Source: Mesorhizobium xinjiangense
GTDB taxonomy: Bacteria; Pseudomonadota; Alphaproteobacteria; Rhizobiales; Rhizobiaceae
Direction of reading: 5' to 3'
NCBI RefSeq assembly: GCF_009749525.1
Contig: NZ_WOAC01000009.1
Coordinates: 62,001 to 126,000 of the forward strand
DNA: 64,000 nt
The notes under the pieces are model-generated. The model did not search any database. It saw only the letters and a program-made list of their open reading frames with translations, and was not told where the DNA came from. Positions 38,691 through 47,974 of the stretch are shown here, piece after piece. The translations under genes were made by a program, and so were the position numbers. Position 1 is the first letter of the stretch, and each line of letters begins with the position of its first letter.

Positions 38691-39593
38691 ATGATGGCCT
38701 TCGAGGCCGCCCGCATGATGCACGCCGACGCGGTCGAAGCCGTGCTGCGCGACCTGCTCGACAGCCGCGTGCGCGACGGTGAGGTCGACCGGCCCGAGCG
38801 GCTGATGGCGGCGATCCGGCATGGCGTGCTCAATGGCGGCAAGCGGCTGAGGCCGTTCCTTCTCATCGAGAGCGCGGCCCTGTTCGGCATCGACGGCACA
38901 GCACCGTTGCGCGTTGCCGCGGCGCTGGAATGCGTCCACTGCTATTCGCTCGTTCACGACGATCTGCCGGCGATGGACGACGACGATCTGCGCCGTGGCC
39001 AGCCGACGGTGCACAAGGCGTTCGACGAGGCCGCGGCGATTCTCGCCGGCGACGGGCTCCTGACCTACGCCTTCGACATCGTGGCTTCCAACGACACCGC
39101 GCTGCCGACCGATATCCGTCTGACCCTGATCCGCGAACTGGCGCTGGCCGCCGGCCTGGGCGGCATGGTCGGCGGCCAGGCGCTCGACCTGGAGGCCGAA
39201 CGCAGGCGGCCGGACGAGGAAGGCATCATTCGCCTGCAGGCGATGAAGACCGGCGCCCTCATCCGCTTTGCCTGCCAGGCCGGCGCCCTGATCGGGGCAG
39301 CGAGCCCAGCCGAGACCGAGCGGCTGGCCGAGTTCGGCTCCGCCGTCGGTCTTGCCTTCCAGTTGGCCGACGACCTCCTCGACCTGACCTCGGATGCGCA
39401 GACCCTGGGCAAGGCGACCGGCAAGGATGCGGCCGCCGGCAAGGCCACGCTGGCTTCGCTGCACGGCGTGGACTGGGCCAACCGGCAGTTGGACGGGCTG
39501 GTCGAGCAGGCGCACGACCTGCTGCAACCCTTCGGCGAGGAAGCGCGGCGCCTGCGCCTGGCTGCCTCCTTCGTCGCCGAACGCATGCACTGA
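38691..39593 (+). CDS. Short-chain polyprenyl diphosphate synthase (FPP synthase type)
   Basis: 300 aa. The first aspartate-rich motif is [14 protein letters not shown] and the second is [22 protein letters not shown] and [10 protein letters not shown] are also typical. The two-residue insertion in the first motif marks the bacterial FPP/GPP synthase (IspA) type. It makes the C15 precursor for undecaprenyl phosphate, quinones and hopanoids. The ATG at 38691 follows AGGA at good spacing; an ATG at 38676 is the alternative. It works in the same pathway as IspG further along the window. Confidence 0.92.
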   Translation: MMAFEAARMMHADAVEAVLRDLLDSRVRDGEVDRPERLMAAIRHGVLNGGKRLRPFLLIESAALFGIDGTAPLRVAAALECVHCYSLVHDDLPAMDDDDLRRGQPTVHKAFDEAAAILAGDGLLTYAFDIVASNDTALPTDIRLTLIRELALAAGLGGMVGGQALDLEAERRRPDEEGIIRLQAMKTGALIRFACQAGALIGAASPAETERLAEFGSAVGLAFQLADDLLDLTSDAQTLGKATGKDAAAGKATLASLHGVDWANRQLDGLVEQAHDLLQPFGEEARRLRLAASFVAERMH

Positions 39594-39763
39594 CCGCGCC
39601 GACACGAGCGATCGCCTTTCGGCACATGACGGACCACGGCGCCGCGCCCCGCGCGTCGAAATGCGCGCCCCGTACCGTTCGTGCAGGCGGCGCCGATCGG
39701 AATATTCGCCTGCGTTAAGCGCTACTTAATCGGATTGGCCAATTCTTTTCCCGTATCGGGGCT

Positions 39764-42361
39764 ATGGGTATTTCGTTCATGTCTTCAGTCATCACGCGCG
39801 CCTATATGCGCGGCAGGCTCTATATCATTCTTGTCGGCTTCGTCCTGGCGCTCGCTACGGGCACCGGCGTTTTGCTGTGGAAGTCGCAGGACGCCAAGAC
39901 CAATGTGAAGTTCGGCGCCGTCGTCGGCGCCATGGCCGATGCAACCGGGGATGTGCTGTATCGGAGCCTGCGCCTTGACAATGCGCGCATCGACGCCGCC
40001 GCCTCGACCGTCCAGTTCCTCGACGGGCCCGGCGGCACGCTCAGCGCCGCCTCGGAGGCTGCCATCGCCGAAAATCGCGGCGAACTGCGCGTTGCCCTGG
40101 CCCGCCTTGCCGCCGCCTATGAAGCCCTCGAACAGGCCGTCGAGGGCGAGGTCTCGATGGGCGAAAGCCAGTCGCTCACGCAGGCCGAGGAAGGCGGCGA
40201 GGCCGAGCCCGCCCGGCACGACGACCCGGCGCTGGACGCGATTGCCGGGCTGGAAGCGCCCGAGATCGTCAAGGACATCTGGAAAGGCAAGGACGGCGCG
40301 CACTCGCTGAAGCAGGATATCAGGGAAGTTCTGACCCATGCCGACCGGCTCGACATTTTTGAGGACTATTCGCAGCCGGCCGCCCAGCGCGTCTTTGCCG
40401 ACCTCAAGCGATTGGCCAAGGACCGGGTGCGCCCCAACCTGACGGCGACGCTCGACCGGCTGAACGACGACATGATCCGCACATACGACGCGCTGCAATG
40501 GACGCTGATGCTCGTTGCCGGCAGCATCATGGCGGCGTCCGTCATCGTCGGGCTGCGCATCTTCGAACCGATGACGCGCCGCATTTCCAACGCACACGAG
40601 GAACTGCAAAGGGCCCATGATTCGATTGAGACAGCAAAGGAAAAGGCGGAAGCCGCCGACCGCGCCAAATCCGAATTCCTGGCCAATATGAGCCACGAGA
40701 TACGAACGCCGATGAACGGCGTTCTCGGCATGGCCGAACTCCTGGCGCGCACGGAGCTCGACAACCGGCAGACGATGTTCGTCGACGTGATCGCGAAGTC
40801 GGGCAACGCGCTCCTGACCATCATCAACGACATTCTCGACTTCTCCAAGATCGACGCCGGGCAGCTCGAACTCGATCCGGCCCCCTTCACCCTGGCCGAG
40901 GCGGTCGAGGACGTCGCCACCCTCGTCTCGGCAAAGGTGGCGGAAAAGGATCTCGAACTGATCGTCAGGGTCGATCCGGCACTGCCGGCAACGGTCGTCG
41001 GCGATGTCGGACGCTTTCGCCAGATCGCCACCAATCTGCTCGGGAACGCGGTCAAGTTCACGGAGAAGGGCCACGTGCTCATCGACGTGCGTGGCGAAGA
41101 AGCCGGCGACACGGTCGAGGTCTTCGTGCGCGTCGAGGACACCGGCATCGGCATTCCCGCCGACAAGCTCGAAGCCGTCTTCGACAAGTTCGCCCAGGTC
41201 GACGCCTCCTCGACCAGGCGTCACGAGGGAACCGGCCTCGGCCTGGCGATCGCCTCGCGCCTCGTCGCCCTCATGGGCGGGCGGATGGACGTCGAGAGCA
41301 CGCCCGGAAAGGGCTCCACATTTTCCTTCTCGGTCGTCTTCGACGCCGATCCGGGCGGCGTCGCGCCCAGGCCGTTGCCGGTCGACGTGACCGGCGCCCG
41401 CGTTCTGGCCATCGACGACAACCCGATCAACCGCGACATTCTCACCGAGCAACTGCGCAGCTGGGGCTTCGACAGCGCCGCCGCCACCAGCGGCGCCGAA
41501 GGCCTCGCCTTCCTGGAGCGCGCCGCCTCCGTTGGGGTGCGCGTCGACAGCGTCATCCTCGACTACCAGATGCCCGGCATGAACGGCGCCGACGTCGCCA
41601 GGGCGATCAACGAGAACCCCGCCACGCATGGCCTGCCGGTCGTGCTTTTGACGTCGGTCGATCAGGTCGACACCACGCGGCTGGCGCGCGACTACGGGAT
41701 CGCCGCCCACATGAACAAGCCGGCCCGCTCGTCGGCGCTGCTGGAGACGCTGGTCTGCGTCATGCAGCGGGCGCGTACGGAGCAATTGCAGGAGACTCAG
41801 AAACCGGCGCTCCATCCACAATTGCAAAAAGACGCGGAACGGGATCGGGCCGTCGAGACCACGCCCGACAAGCACGAATCGGCGCCGCAGCGCGTTGCCG
41901 CACGCACCGAGCCCGCGCCTGCCCTCGCCGAACGGCGCATCTCCGCCGCCACACTTCAGGAGGCCGAGCCGCTCGACGTGCTCGTCGCCGAGGACAACGA
42001 GGTCAACCAACTCGTCTTCAGCCAGATCCTCAACGGGCTCGGCTACAGTTACAAGATCGCCTCCAACGGGCGCACCGCGCTCGACATGTTCCGCCGCCAC
42101 AAGCCGCGCATGATGCTGATGGATGTCTCGATGCCGGAAATGAACGGTCTGGAGGCGACCCGCGAGATCCGCTCGATCGAACAGGGTATGGGCACGCGCA
42201 CGCCGATCGTCGGCGTCACGGCGCACGCGCTGAAGGGCGACCGCGAAAAATGTCTCGAGGCCGGCATGGACGATTATCTCTCCAAGCCGATCTCGCCCAA
42301 CAAGCTGGCGATCAAGATCGAGACCTGGCTGCAGGACGGCGAGATGGCGCACACGGCGTGA
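39764..42361 (+). CDS. Hybrid sensor histidine kinase with two receiver domains
   Basis: 865 aa. Two membrane helices (about 19-38 and 245-263) enclose a periplasmic sensor of about 200 residues of unknown ligand, with an acidic stretch. A short coiled coil follows, then HisKA with His311 in [11 protein letters not shown], HATPase (N-box about 425, [18 protein letters not shown]), a first receiver (IDDNPINRD, Asp in [11 protein letters not shown]) and a second receiver (AEDNEVNQL, Asp in [11 protein letters not shown], Lys in LSKPIS). There is no HPt domain, so it probably signals through a separate phosphotransfer protein. No regulator gene is adjacent. Confidence 0.93.
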   Translation: MGISFMSSVITRAYMRGRLYIILVGFVLALATGTGVLLWKSQDAKTNVKFGAVVGAMADATGDVLYRSLRLDNARIDAAASTVQFLDGPGGTLSAASEAAIAENRGELRVALARLAAAYEALEQAVEGEVSMGESQSLTQAEEGGEAEPARHDDPALDAIAGLEAPEIVKDIWKGKDGAHSLKQDIREVLTHADRLDIFEDYSQPAAQRVFADLKRLAKDRVRPNLTATLDRLNDDMIRTYDALQWTLMLVAGSIMAASVIVGLRIFEPMTRRISNAHEELQRAHDSIETAKEKAEAADRAKSEFLANMSHEIRTPMNGVLGMAELLARTELDNRQTMFVDVIAKSGNALLTIINDILDFSKIDAGQLELDPAPFTLAEAVEDVATLVSAKVAEKDLELIVRVDPALPATVVGDVGRFRQIATNLLGNAVKFTEKGHVLIDVRGEEAGDTVEVFVRVEDTGIGIPADKLEAVFDKFAQVDASSTRRHEGTGLGLAIASRLVALMGGRMDVESTPGKGSTFSFSVVFDADPGGVAPRPLPVDVTGARVLAIDDNPINRDILTEQLRSWGFDSAAATSGAEGLAFLERAASVGVRVDSVILDYQMPGMNGADVARAINENPATHGLPVVLLTSVDQVDTTRLARDYGIAAHMNKPARSSALLETLVCVMQRARTEQLQETQKPALHPQLQKDAERDRAVETTPDKHESAPQRVAARTEPAPALAERRISAATLQEAEPLDVLVAEDNEVNQLVFSQILNGLGYSYKIASNGRTALDMFRRHKPRMMLMDVSMPEMNGLEATREIRSIEQGMGTRTPIVGVTAHALKGDREKCLEAGMDDYLSKPISPNKLAIKIETWLQDGEMAHTA

Positions 42362-42363
42362 GG

Positions 42364-42419
42364 AGTAGGGGAGTAGGGGAGTAGGGGAGTAGGGGAGTAG
42401 GGGAGTAGGGGAGTAGGGG
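42364..42419. repeat. Seven tandem copies of AGTAGGGG after the kinase gene
   Basis: Seven exact 8-bp copies of AGTAGGGG (56 bp) begin three bases after the kinase stop codon. An inverted relative, CCCCTATTCCCCTACTCCC, lies about 40 bases further (around 42458-42476). A related sequence is in the phaA-phbB gap (33024-33050). The perfect repetition suggests slippage-prone DNA. Confidence 0.9.
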
Positions 42420-42482
42420 ATCGTGGTTTCGGCCGACGACGCAAGACTCACCATTTCCCCTATTCCCCTACTCCCTTCCCCT

Positions 42483-43340
42483 TCACCTGTTCCGCAAGAC
42501 CACGCAGGCGCCGCCCGCCCCGCGCAGCTTCTGGCAAATGACGTCCGCCTCGGCCCGCGTTTCGGCGCCGATCCTGACAGCGTAGATGCCGCGCGGTACG
42601 CCGGGCGAGCGGACACGGCTGACGACCGGCTCGTGATCGGCCAGCAATGCGGCGAACCGTCCCTTCACACGTTGCCACTGGCGAATGGCGGCGGCCCTTC
42701 TTGGGTTTCCCGCCACCTGAATGCCCCACGGTTTCACGGGAATGCTGGCCATCGGAACGGTTGCCGACCGCGTCACCGGCAGCGCCGCGCAGGCCTCCAT
42801 GAACGGCTTTTCGGGGTCGAGCGGGTGGATCGTGCCGGTGTGCGACGGGTCGGCGAAGACATCCGCCGCCTCGCCCAGAATGTCGATGACATAGTTCTCC
42901 GTCTCCAAGGGGAGGAAGCCGCCGGTCTCCAGCCAGCGCGTCACCCGATACTCGCCGGCATTATAGGCGGCCGCGGCAAGGCCGAGATTGCCGAAGGCGG
43001 TTTTCAGTTCCGACAGATATTTGGCCGATGCGGGAAGCGCCTGATAGACGTTGAACGGGTCGGCAAGGCCGCGCCGGCGCGCAGTGCCCGGCATGAACTG
43101 GGCAATGCCCTCCGCGCCGGCCGGACTGACGGCGTTGGCGTCGAAGCGGCTTTCCTTCCAGATCAGCCGGGCGAAGAATTCCGGCGGCAGGCTGTTTATG
43201 CGCGCATGTTCGAGGATGAGCGCACAGACGTGACGCGCCGTCAGCGGGAGGTGGTCCGGGGGTGCCGGCGGGTCCGCAATGGCGGCAGGGGCGAAGAACA
43301 GGCTGGCCGCCGTCAGGGCGCTCGCCAACCTGAGCCACAT
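42483..43340 (-). CDS. Lytic transglycosylase with C-terminal SPOR-like part
   Basis: 285 aa. It has a signal peptide (MWLRLASALTAASLFFAPAAIA) and an SLT domain: catalytic glutamate in RLIWKESRFDANAVSPAGAEGIAQFMPGTA, and AAAYNAGEYRVTRWL. The last 80 residues (WGIQVAGNPRRAAAIRQWQRV...GIYAVRIGAETRAEADVICQKL) look like a SPOR peptidoglycan-binding domain, which would target it to septal glycans. The ATG at 43340 is one base after the ispG stop, so it is the second gene of an ispG unit. Confidence 0.92.
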   Translation of the reverse strand: MWLRLASALTAASLFFAPAAIADPPAPPDHLPLTARHVCALILEHARINSLPPEFFARLIWKESRFDANAVSPAGAEGIAQFMPGTARRRGLADPFNVYQALPASAKYLSELKTAFGNLGLAAAAYNAGEYRVTRWLETGGFLPLETENYVIDILGEAADVFADPSHTGTIHPLDPEKPFMEACAALPVTRSATVPMASIPVKPWGIQVAGNPRRAAAIRQWQRVKGRFAALLADHEPVVSRVRSPGVPRGIYAVRIGAETRAEADVICQKLRGAGGACVVLRNR

Positions 43341-43341
43341 C

Positions 43342-44586
43342 CTATTCTGCGGCCGCCTTGCCGCCGTCGCCGAAACGCCGCTCGATATAGTCGGCGACCA
43401 TCTCCTGGAATTCCTCGGCGATCTTCGGTCCGCGCAGCGTTGCCGCCTTGCGCCCGTCGATGAAGACCGGGGCGGCCGGCATTTCGCCGGTGCCGGGCAG
43501 CGAAATGCCGACATCGGCATGTTTGGATTCGCCGGGTCCGTTGACGATGCAGCCCATCACGGCGACCTTCAGATCCTCCACGCCCGGATATTTCTCGCGC
43601 CAGACCGGCATGTTGTCGCGCAGGTCGCCCTCGATCTTCTGCGCCAGTTCCTGGAACACGGTCGAGGTGGTGCGTCCGCAGCCCGGGCAGGCCGCCACGA
43701 CCGGCAGGAACTGGCGAAAACCCATCACCTGCAAGAGTTCCTGCGCCACCTGCACCTCGCGCGTGCGGTCGCCGCCCGGCTCCGGCGTCAGCGAAATGCG
43801 GATCGTGTCGCCGATGCCCTGCTGCAAGACGATGCCCATGGCGGCCGACGAGGCGACGATGCCCTTGGTGCCCATGCCGGCCTCGGTGAGGCCGAGATGC
43901 AGGGCATGATCCGAGCGCCGCGCCAGTTCGCCATAGACGCCGATGAGATCCTGCACCCGGCTCACCTTGGCCGACAGGATGATTTTGTCGCGCGGCAGGC
44001 CGATCTCCTCGGCCAGTTCGGCCGACAGGATGGCCGACTGGACGATCGCCTCGCGCATGACCTGTTCGGCCGTCAGCGGCGAGCCCTGTTCCTGGTTGTC
44101 GTCCATCAGCCTGGTCAGCAGTTCCTGGTCGAGCGAACCCCAATTGACGCCGATGCGCACCGGCTTGTCATGACGGATCGCCGTTTCAACGATCTGGGCG
44201 AACTGCCGGTCCTTCTTGTCCTTGAAGCCGACATTGCCCGGATTGATGCGGTATTTCGCCAGGGACTCGGCGCAGGCCGGGTGATCGGCCAGGAGCTTGT
44301 GGCCGATATAGTGAAAATCGCCGACCAGCGGCACGTCCAGGCCGAGCCGCATCAGGCGTTCGTGGATGCGCGGCACGGCGGCGGCAGCCTCGTCGCGGTC
44401 GACGGTGATGCGCACGATCTCCGAACCCGCCTCGTAGAGTGCTGCGACCTGGGCGACCGTCTTGTCGACATCGGCGGTGTCGGTGTTGGTCATGGACTGG
44501 ACGACGATCGGCGCGCCGCCGCCGACCGTCACATTGCCGACCCTGACGCCGACCGAGCGGCGGCGCGGCTGAGCTTCATCCTGCAT
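43342..44586 (-). CDS. ispG: 4-hydroxy-3-methylbut-2-enyl diphosphate synthase
   Basis: 414 aa. This is the iron-sulfur enzyme of the MEP isoprenoid pathway that makes HMBPP. The cluster cysteines are in [10 protein letters not shown] and [22 protein letters not shown]; the TIM-barrel start is [14 protein letters not shown]. The ATG at 44586 is used; an in-frame TTG at 44604 would add six residues. It is followed at once by the lytic transglycosylase gene. It feeds the prenyl synthase at 38.7 kb. Confidence 0.97.
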   Translation of the reverse strand: MQDEAQPRRRSVGVRVGNVTVGGGAPIVVQSMTNTDTADVDKTVAQVAALYEAGSEIVRITVDRDEAAAAVPRIHERLMRLGLDVPLVGDFHYIGHKLLADHPACAESLAKYRINPGNVGFKDKKDRQFAQIVETAIRHDKPVRIGVNWGSLDQELLTRLMDDNQEQGSPLTAEQVMREAIVQSAILSAELAEEIGLPRDKIILSAKVSRVQDLIGVYGELARRSDHALHLGLTEAGMGTKGIVASSAAMGIVLQQGIGDTIRISLTPEPGGDRTREVQVAQELLQVMGFRQFLPVVAACPGCGRTTSTVFQELAQKIEGDLRDNMPVWREKYPGVEDLKVAVMGCIVNGPGESKHADVGISLPGTGEMPAAPVFIDGRKAATLRGPKIAEEFQEMVADYIERRFGDGGKAAAE

Positions 44587-44864
44587 GTTGTGCTCTTGAG
44601 CCAATTCTCGCTTCGTCCCTGCCGCAATGCGGCATCATAGACACGATCACCCGTTCCGCCTACCGGCGTGCAACGCGCGATGTTGCTTCGCGCTCCCAGA
44701 TAAGACCTATCGTCCGCCCTGGAAAGGGCAAAACGCACCCGGTCCGCCCGCACCCTGGACATATCGGCGCCATGCTTGGCTTCCATGTTGCATTGCAATA
44801 TCGTCGAAAGACACTCACATGACGTTGTGAACAGTGTGACGAACCATCAGGAAAGGATGCCGCC

Positions 44865-45647
44865 ATGCCCGCCAGGAGAACTGCGATCGTCACCGGCTCG
44901 ACTTCGGGCATAGGACTGGCCATAGCCCATGCGCTCGCCGCCGACGGGTGCAACGTCGTCGTCAATTCCTTCTCCGACACGCCCGATGATCATGCGATCG
45001 CGAGCGAGATCGCAAAGTCCCACTCCGTCGAGGCTGTCTACGTCAAGGCCGACATGTCGAAGGGTGCCGAATGCCGCGCCCTCGTGGACACGACCGTCGA
45101 GCGCTTCGGCGGCGTCGACATCCTCGTCAACAATGCCGGCATCCAGCATGTCGCGCCGGTGGAGGAGTTCCCGGCGGAGAAGTGGGACGCCATCATCGCC
45201 ATCAACCTTTCCTCCTCCTTCCATACGATTGCCGCGGCGGTGCCGCACATGAAGAAGGCCGGACGCGGGCGCATCGTCAACATCGCCTCGGCCCACGGCC
45301 TCGTCGCGTCGCCCTTCAAGTCGGCCTATGTCTCGGCCAAGCACGGCATCATGGGGCTCACCAAGACGGTGGCACTGGAAGTGGCCACCAGCGGCATCAC
45401 CTGCAACGCGATCTGTCCGGGCTATGTGCTCACGCCGCTTGTCGAAGCGCAGATCCCCGACCAGATGAAGGCACATGACATGGACCGCGAGACGGTCATC
45501 CGCGAGGTGATGCTCGACAAGCAGCCGACCAAGGAATTCGTCACCGTCGAGGAGATCGGCGCCACCGCGGTGTTCCTGTGTTCCGACGCGGCCGCACAGA
45601 TCAACGGCACGCATATTTCCGTCGACGGCGGCTGGACGGCGGACTGA
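44865..45647 (+). CDS. bdhA: D-3-hydroxybutyrate dehydrogenase
   Basis: 260 aa short-chain dehydrogenase: GSTSGIG nucleotide loop, NNAGIQHV, active-site Ser, Tyr and Lys in ASAHGLVASPFKSAYVSAKHG, and the family-specific PGYVLTPLVEAQI. It oxidises (R)-3-hydroxybutyrate to acetoacetate with NAD+, the catabolic end of PHB use. AGGAAAGG lies before the ATG. The patatin gene follows after 27 bp, so the two are probably one operon. Confidence 0.96.
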   Translation: MPARRTAIVTGSTSGIGLAIAHALAADGCNVVVNSFSDTPDDHAIASEIAKSHSVEAVYVKADMSKGAECRALVDTTVERFGGVDILVNNAGIQHVAPVEEFPAEKWDAIIAINLSSSFHTIAAAVPHMKKAGRGRIVNIASAHGLVASPFKSAYVSAKHGIMGLTKTVALEVATSGITCNAICPGYVLTPLVEAQIPDQMKAHDMDRETVIREVMLDKQPTKEFVTVEEIGATAVFLCSDAAAQINGTHISVDGGWTAD

Positions 45648-45674
45648 GGCGCAGGCCGCCCGGAGGGCGCGAAC

Positions 45675-46802
45675 ATGACTGACAAGGCGAATGGCCGATC
45701 GGCCAAGCCGATCAATGTGGCGCTGCAGGGCGGCGGTTCGCACGGCGCCTTTACCTGGGGCGTGCTCGACCGCCTGCTGCAGGACGGCAGGCTGGATGTC
45801 GCCGCCATCTCCGGCACCAGCGCCGGCGCCATGAACGCCGTCGCCTTCGCCGACGGCTGGCTTTCCGGCGGGGCCGACGGCGCACGCCAGAAGCTGCATG
45901 ACTTATGGCGCGCCGTCGCCCGCAAGGGCCGCTTCAGCCCCGTCCAGCGCATGCCGTGGGACGTCATGCTGGGCAATTGGTCGATCGAGAACACGCCCGG
46001 CTACATCTGGTGGGAATCCATCTCGCGGCTCTTCTCGCCCTATGTCGCCAACCCGCTCAACATCAATCCGCTGCGTGAAGCGGTCGAACACGAGATCGAC
46101 TTCGAGCGCGTGCGCGCGTGCACGGGCATCCACCTGTTCGTGTCCGCCACCAATGTCCACACCGGCAAGCTGCGCGTCTTTCCGACCCACGAAATAACCG
46201 CCGACGTGGTGATGGCATCGGCCTGTCTGCCGCAGATCTTCCAGGCGGTGACGATCGACGGCGTGCCCTATTGGGACGGCGGCTATGGCGGCAATCCGGC
46301 TATCTATCCCTTCTTCAGGGCCAACCGGATCGAAGACGTGCTGCTTGTCCAGATCAACCCGGTCAATCGCGAAGATACGCCGACGAGCGCCACGGAAATC
46401 CAGAACAGGATAGACGAAATCACCTTCAATGCCGGCTTGCTGCGCGAATTCCGCGCCATCGCCTTCGTCAAGGAGCTGATCGCCGCCGGCCGGCTAGACC
46501 GCAAGGACTATCGCGACATCCGTATGCACCGGATCGACGCCGACGCGGCCTTCAAGGACCTGTCGGCCTCATCCAAGATCAACGCCGAATGGGCGTTCCT
46601 GAAATATCTGCGCGATCTCGGACGCACCGCGGCCGAGGACTGGCTGGAAACCGATTTCGAGCATGTCGGCCTACGCCCGTCACTGCCGCTCGACCGCGAA
46701 CTGGATGACAGCCTGCGGCCGCAGCCGGGCGGAATGGGCCGGCGGGTGCGCGAATTCCTCGCCTCGCATGAAAAGCCGACGGGCATGCGTGCCGGTCACT
46801 GA
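45675..46802 (+). CDS. Patatin-like phospholipase/acyl hydrolase
   Basis: 375 aa. It has the patatin anion hole GGGSHGAFTWG, the nucleophile motif GTSAGA and the catalytic aspartate in WDGGYGGNP, so it should be an active serine-aspartate hydrolase. There is no signal peptide, so it is cytosolic. Downstream of bdhA it may act on lipids or, less surely, on PHB or hydroxyacyl oligomers. The substrate is not known. Its end overlaps the convergent TetR gene by 7 bp. Confidence 0.9.
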   Translation: MTDKANGRSAKPINVALQGGGSHGAFTWGVLDRLLQDGRLDVAAISGTSAGAMNAVAFADGWLSGGADGARQKLHDLWRAVARKGRFSPVQRMPWDVMLGNWSIENTPGYIWWESISRLFSPYVANPLNINPLREAVEHEIDFERVRACTGIHLFVSATNVHTGKLRVFPTHEITADVVMASACLPQIFQAVTIDGVPYWDGGYGGNPAIYPFFRANRIEDVLLVQINPVNREDTPTSATEIQNRIDEITFNAGLLREFRAIAFVKELIAAGRLDRKDYRDIRMHRIDADAAFKDLSASSKINAEWAFLKYLRDLGRTAAEDWLETDFEHVGLRPSLPLDRELDDSLRPQPGGMGRRVREFLASHEKPTGMRAGH

Positions 46803-47386
46803 AGCGACAGTTCCAGCACCCGGACAAGCCGCCGCGTGCCGACACGCCATTCGGCCGGGTCCGTCGCTCGTGCCTTCATGCCCTCCAGCCCGTCGAGCAG
46901 CAACTCGGCGAGCGTTTGCGCTGTAAGGCCGCGTGCGGCCAGATCGGTGCCACGCCGTGCCGCTTCCGTCTCGACCGCCGCGGTCAAGGCGTCGACGAAG
47001 CCGTTGCGCCAACGCTCGGCAAGGTCGGCGGCAAGTGCGTTCTTCATGTCGAGCATCTCGGCGCCGTGCGGCGAGGTGACGATCCCTTCCATCATCGCCA
47101 GGATCGCATCGTCGATCGCCTTTTCGGCCCGCTCGGCGAACGGGCCGTCGCCCGCCAGCGCAGCCTGCGCGGCCTGCGCGGAGCGCTCGAAAAGCGACGA
47201 TGCGATCGCCCGGTAGATGTCGGTCTTGTTCCTGAACACGAGATAGAGCGCCGGGCGTGAGACCTCCGCCGCGCGCGCGATATCGTCCATCGTCGTGCGC
47301 TGGAATCCGTACGCCAGGAACACCTGCAACGCTCCGTCGAGGATGCGCCTGCGTTTTGCCGTCTCACCGTTGGTTGCTTGATCCAT
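46796..47386 (-). CDS. TetR-family regulator
   Basis: 196 aa. The N-terminal helix-turn-helix is [43 protein letters not shown]; the rest is a helical ligand domain. It is divergent from the molybdenum hydroxylase genes, and a perfect TGACAAA-N9-TTTGTCA site lies in the shared gap, so it very probably represses these genes and itself. The ATG at 47386 (GGGCAG before it) is preferred to an in-frame TTG three codons earlier. Confidence 0.92.
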   Translation of the reverse strand: MDQATNGETAKRRRILDGALQVFLAYGFQRTTMDDIARAAEVSRPALYLVFRNKTDIYRAIASSLFERSAQAAQAALAGDGPFAERAEKAIDDAILAMMEGIVTSPHGAEMLDMKNALAADLAERWRNGFVDALTAAVETEAARRGTDLAARGLTAQTLAELLLDGLEGMKARATDPAEWRVGTRRLVRVLELSLQ

Positions 47387-47417
47387 TCTGCCCAAAAATG
47401 CTTACCGCAAGACCTGT

Positions 47418-47440
47418 TGACAAAATGACGACATTTGTCA
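47418..47440. promoter_or_regulatory. TetR-type operator TGACAAA-N9-TTTGTCA
   Basis: Perfect 7-bp arms at 47418-47424 and 47434-47440 with 9 bases between. The left arm is part of a plus-strand TTGACA (47417-47422), and another TTGACA (minus strand, 47449-47444) lies beside the right arm, so binding would block both divergent promoters. The segment CATTTGTCAG (47432-47441) recurs at 50395-50404. Confidence 0.7.
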
Positions 47441-47508
47441 GACTGTCAATCGCCGCTTTTGAAGGCGCTCCTCCGCGCGCCACACAAACGACCGCGAAAG
47501 GTAACGTC

Positions 47509-47973
47509 ATGCGCCTGACCGTCAATGGTAATGCGGTGGATATCGACGCCGACCCCGACATGCCGCTGCTTTGGGCGTTGCGCGACCTTGCCGGCATCAT
47601 GGGCCCCAAATTCGGCTGTGGCATTGCCGCCTGCGGTGCCTGCACGGTGCTCGTCGACGGCATGCCGACGCGCTCCTGTTCCATTCCTGTCGGCTATGTG
47701 GACGGAGCGGTCACGACCATCGAAGGTCTCGCCGACGGCAACACGCTCGACGCCGTGCAGCAGGCCTGGATCGACGAGCAGGTGCCGCAATGCGGCTACT
47801 GCCAGTCGGGCCAGATCATGAGCGCCTATGCTCTGCTGGAAGAAAATCCGGAGCCTGCCGACGACGACATCGACCAGGCGATGGCCGGCAATCTGTGCCG
47901 CTGCGGCACCTATCCGCGCATTCGCGCCGCCATCAAGCGCGCCGCGGCAGTGAAATCCAGGGCGGGCGCCTGA
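47509..47973 (+). CDS. Two-[2Fe-2S] subunit of a molybdenum hydroxylase (IorA-like)
   Basis: 154 aa. The plant-type ferredoxin cluster is [22 protein letters not shown], and the second cluster is QCGYCQSGQ ... [12 protein letters not shown]. It passes electrons from the molybdenum subunit encoded just downstream (1-bp gap). This two-gene layout without a FAD subunit is that of isoquinoline 1-oxidoreductase and related periplasmic aldehyde oxidases. AAAGG lies upstream of the ATG. Confidence 0.93.
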   Translation: MRLTVNGNAVDIDADPDMPLLWALRDLAGIMGPKFGCGIAACGACTVLVDGMPTRSCSIPVGYVDGAVTTIEGLADGNTLDAVQQAWIDEQVPQCGYCQSGQIMSAYALLEENPEPADDDIDQAMAGNLCRCGTYPRIRAAIKRAAAVKSRAGA

Positions 47974-47974
47974 C

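Noticed and set aside
42364-42419. Repeat array considered as a CRISPR
   Set aside because: The units are 8 bp and contiguous, without spacers or cas genes.
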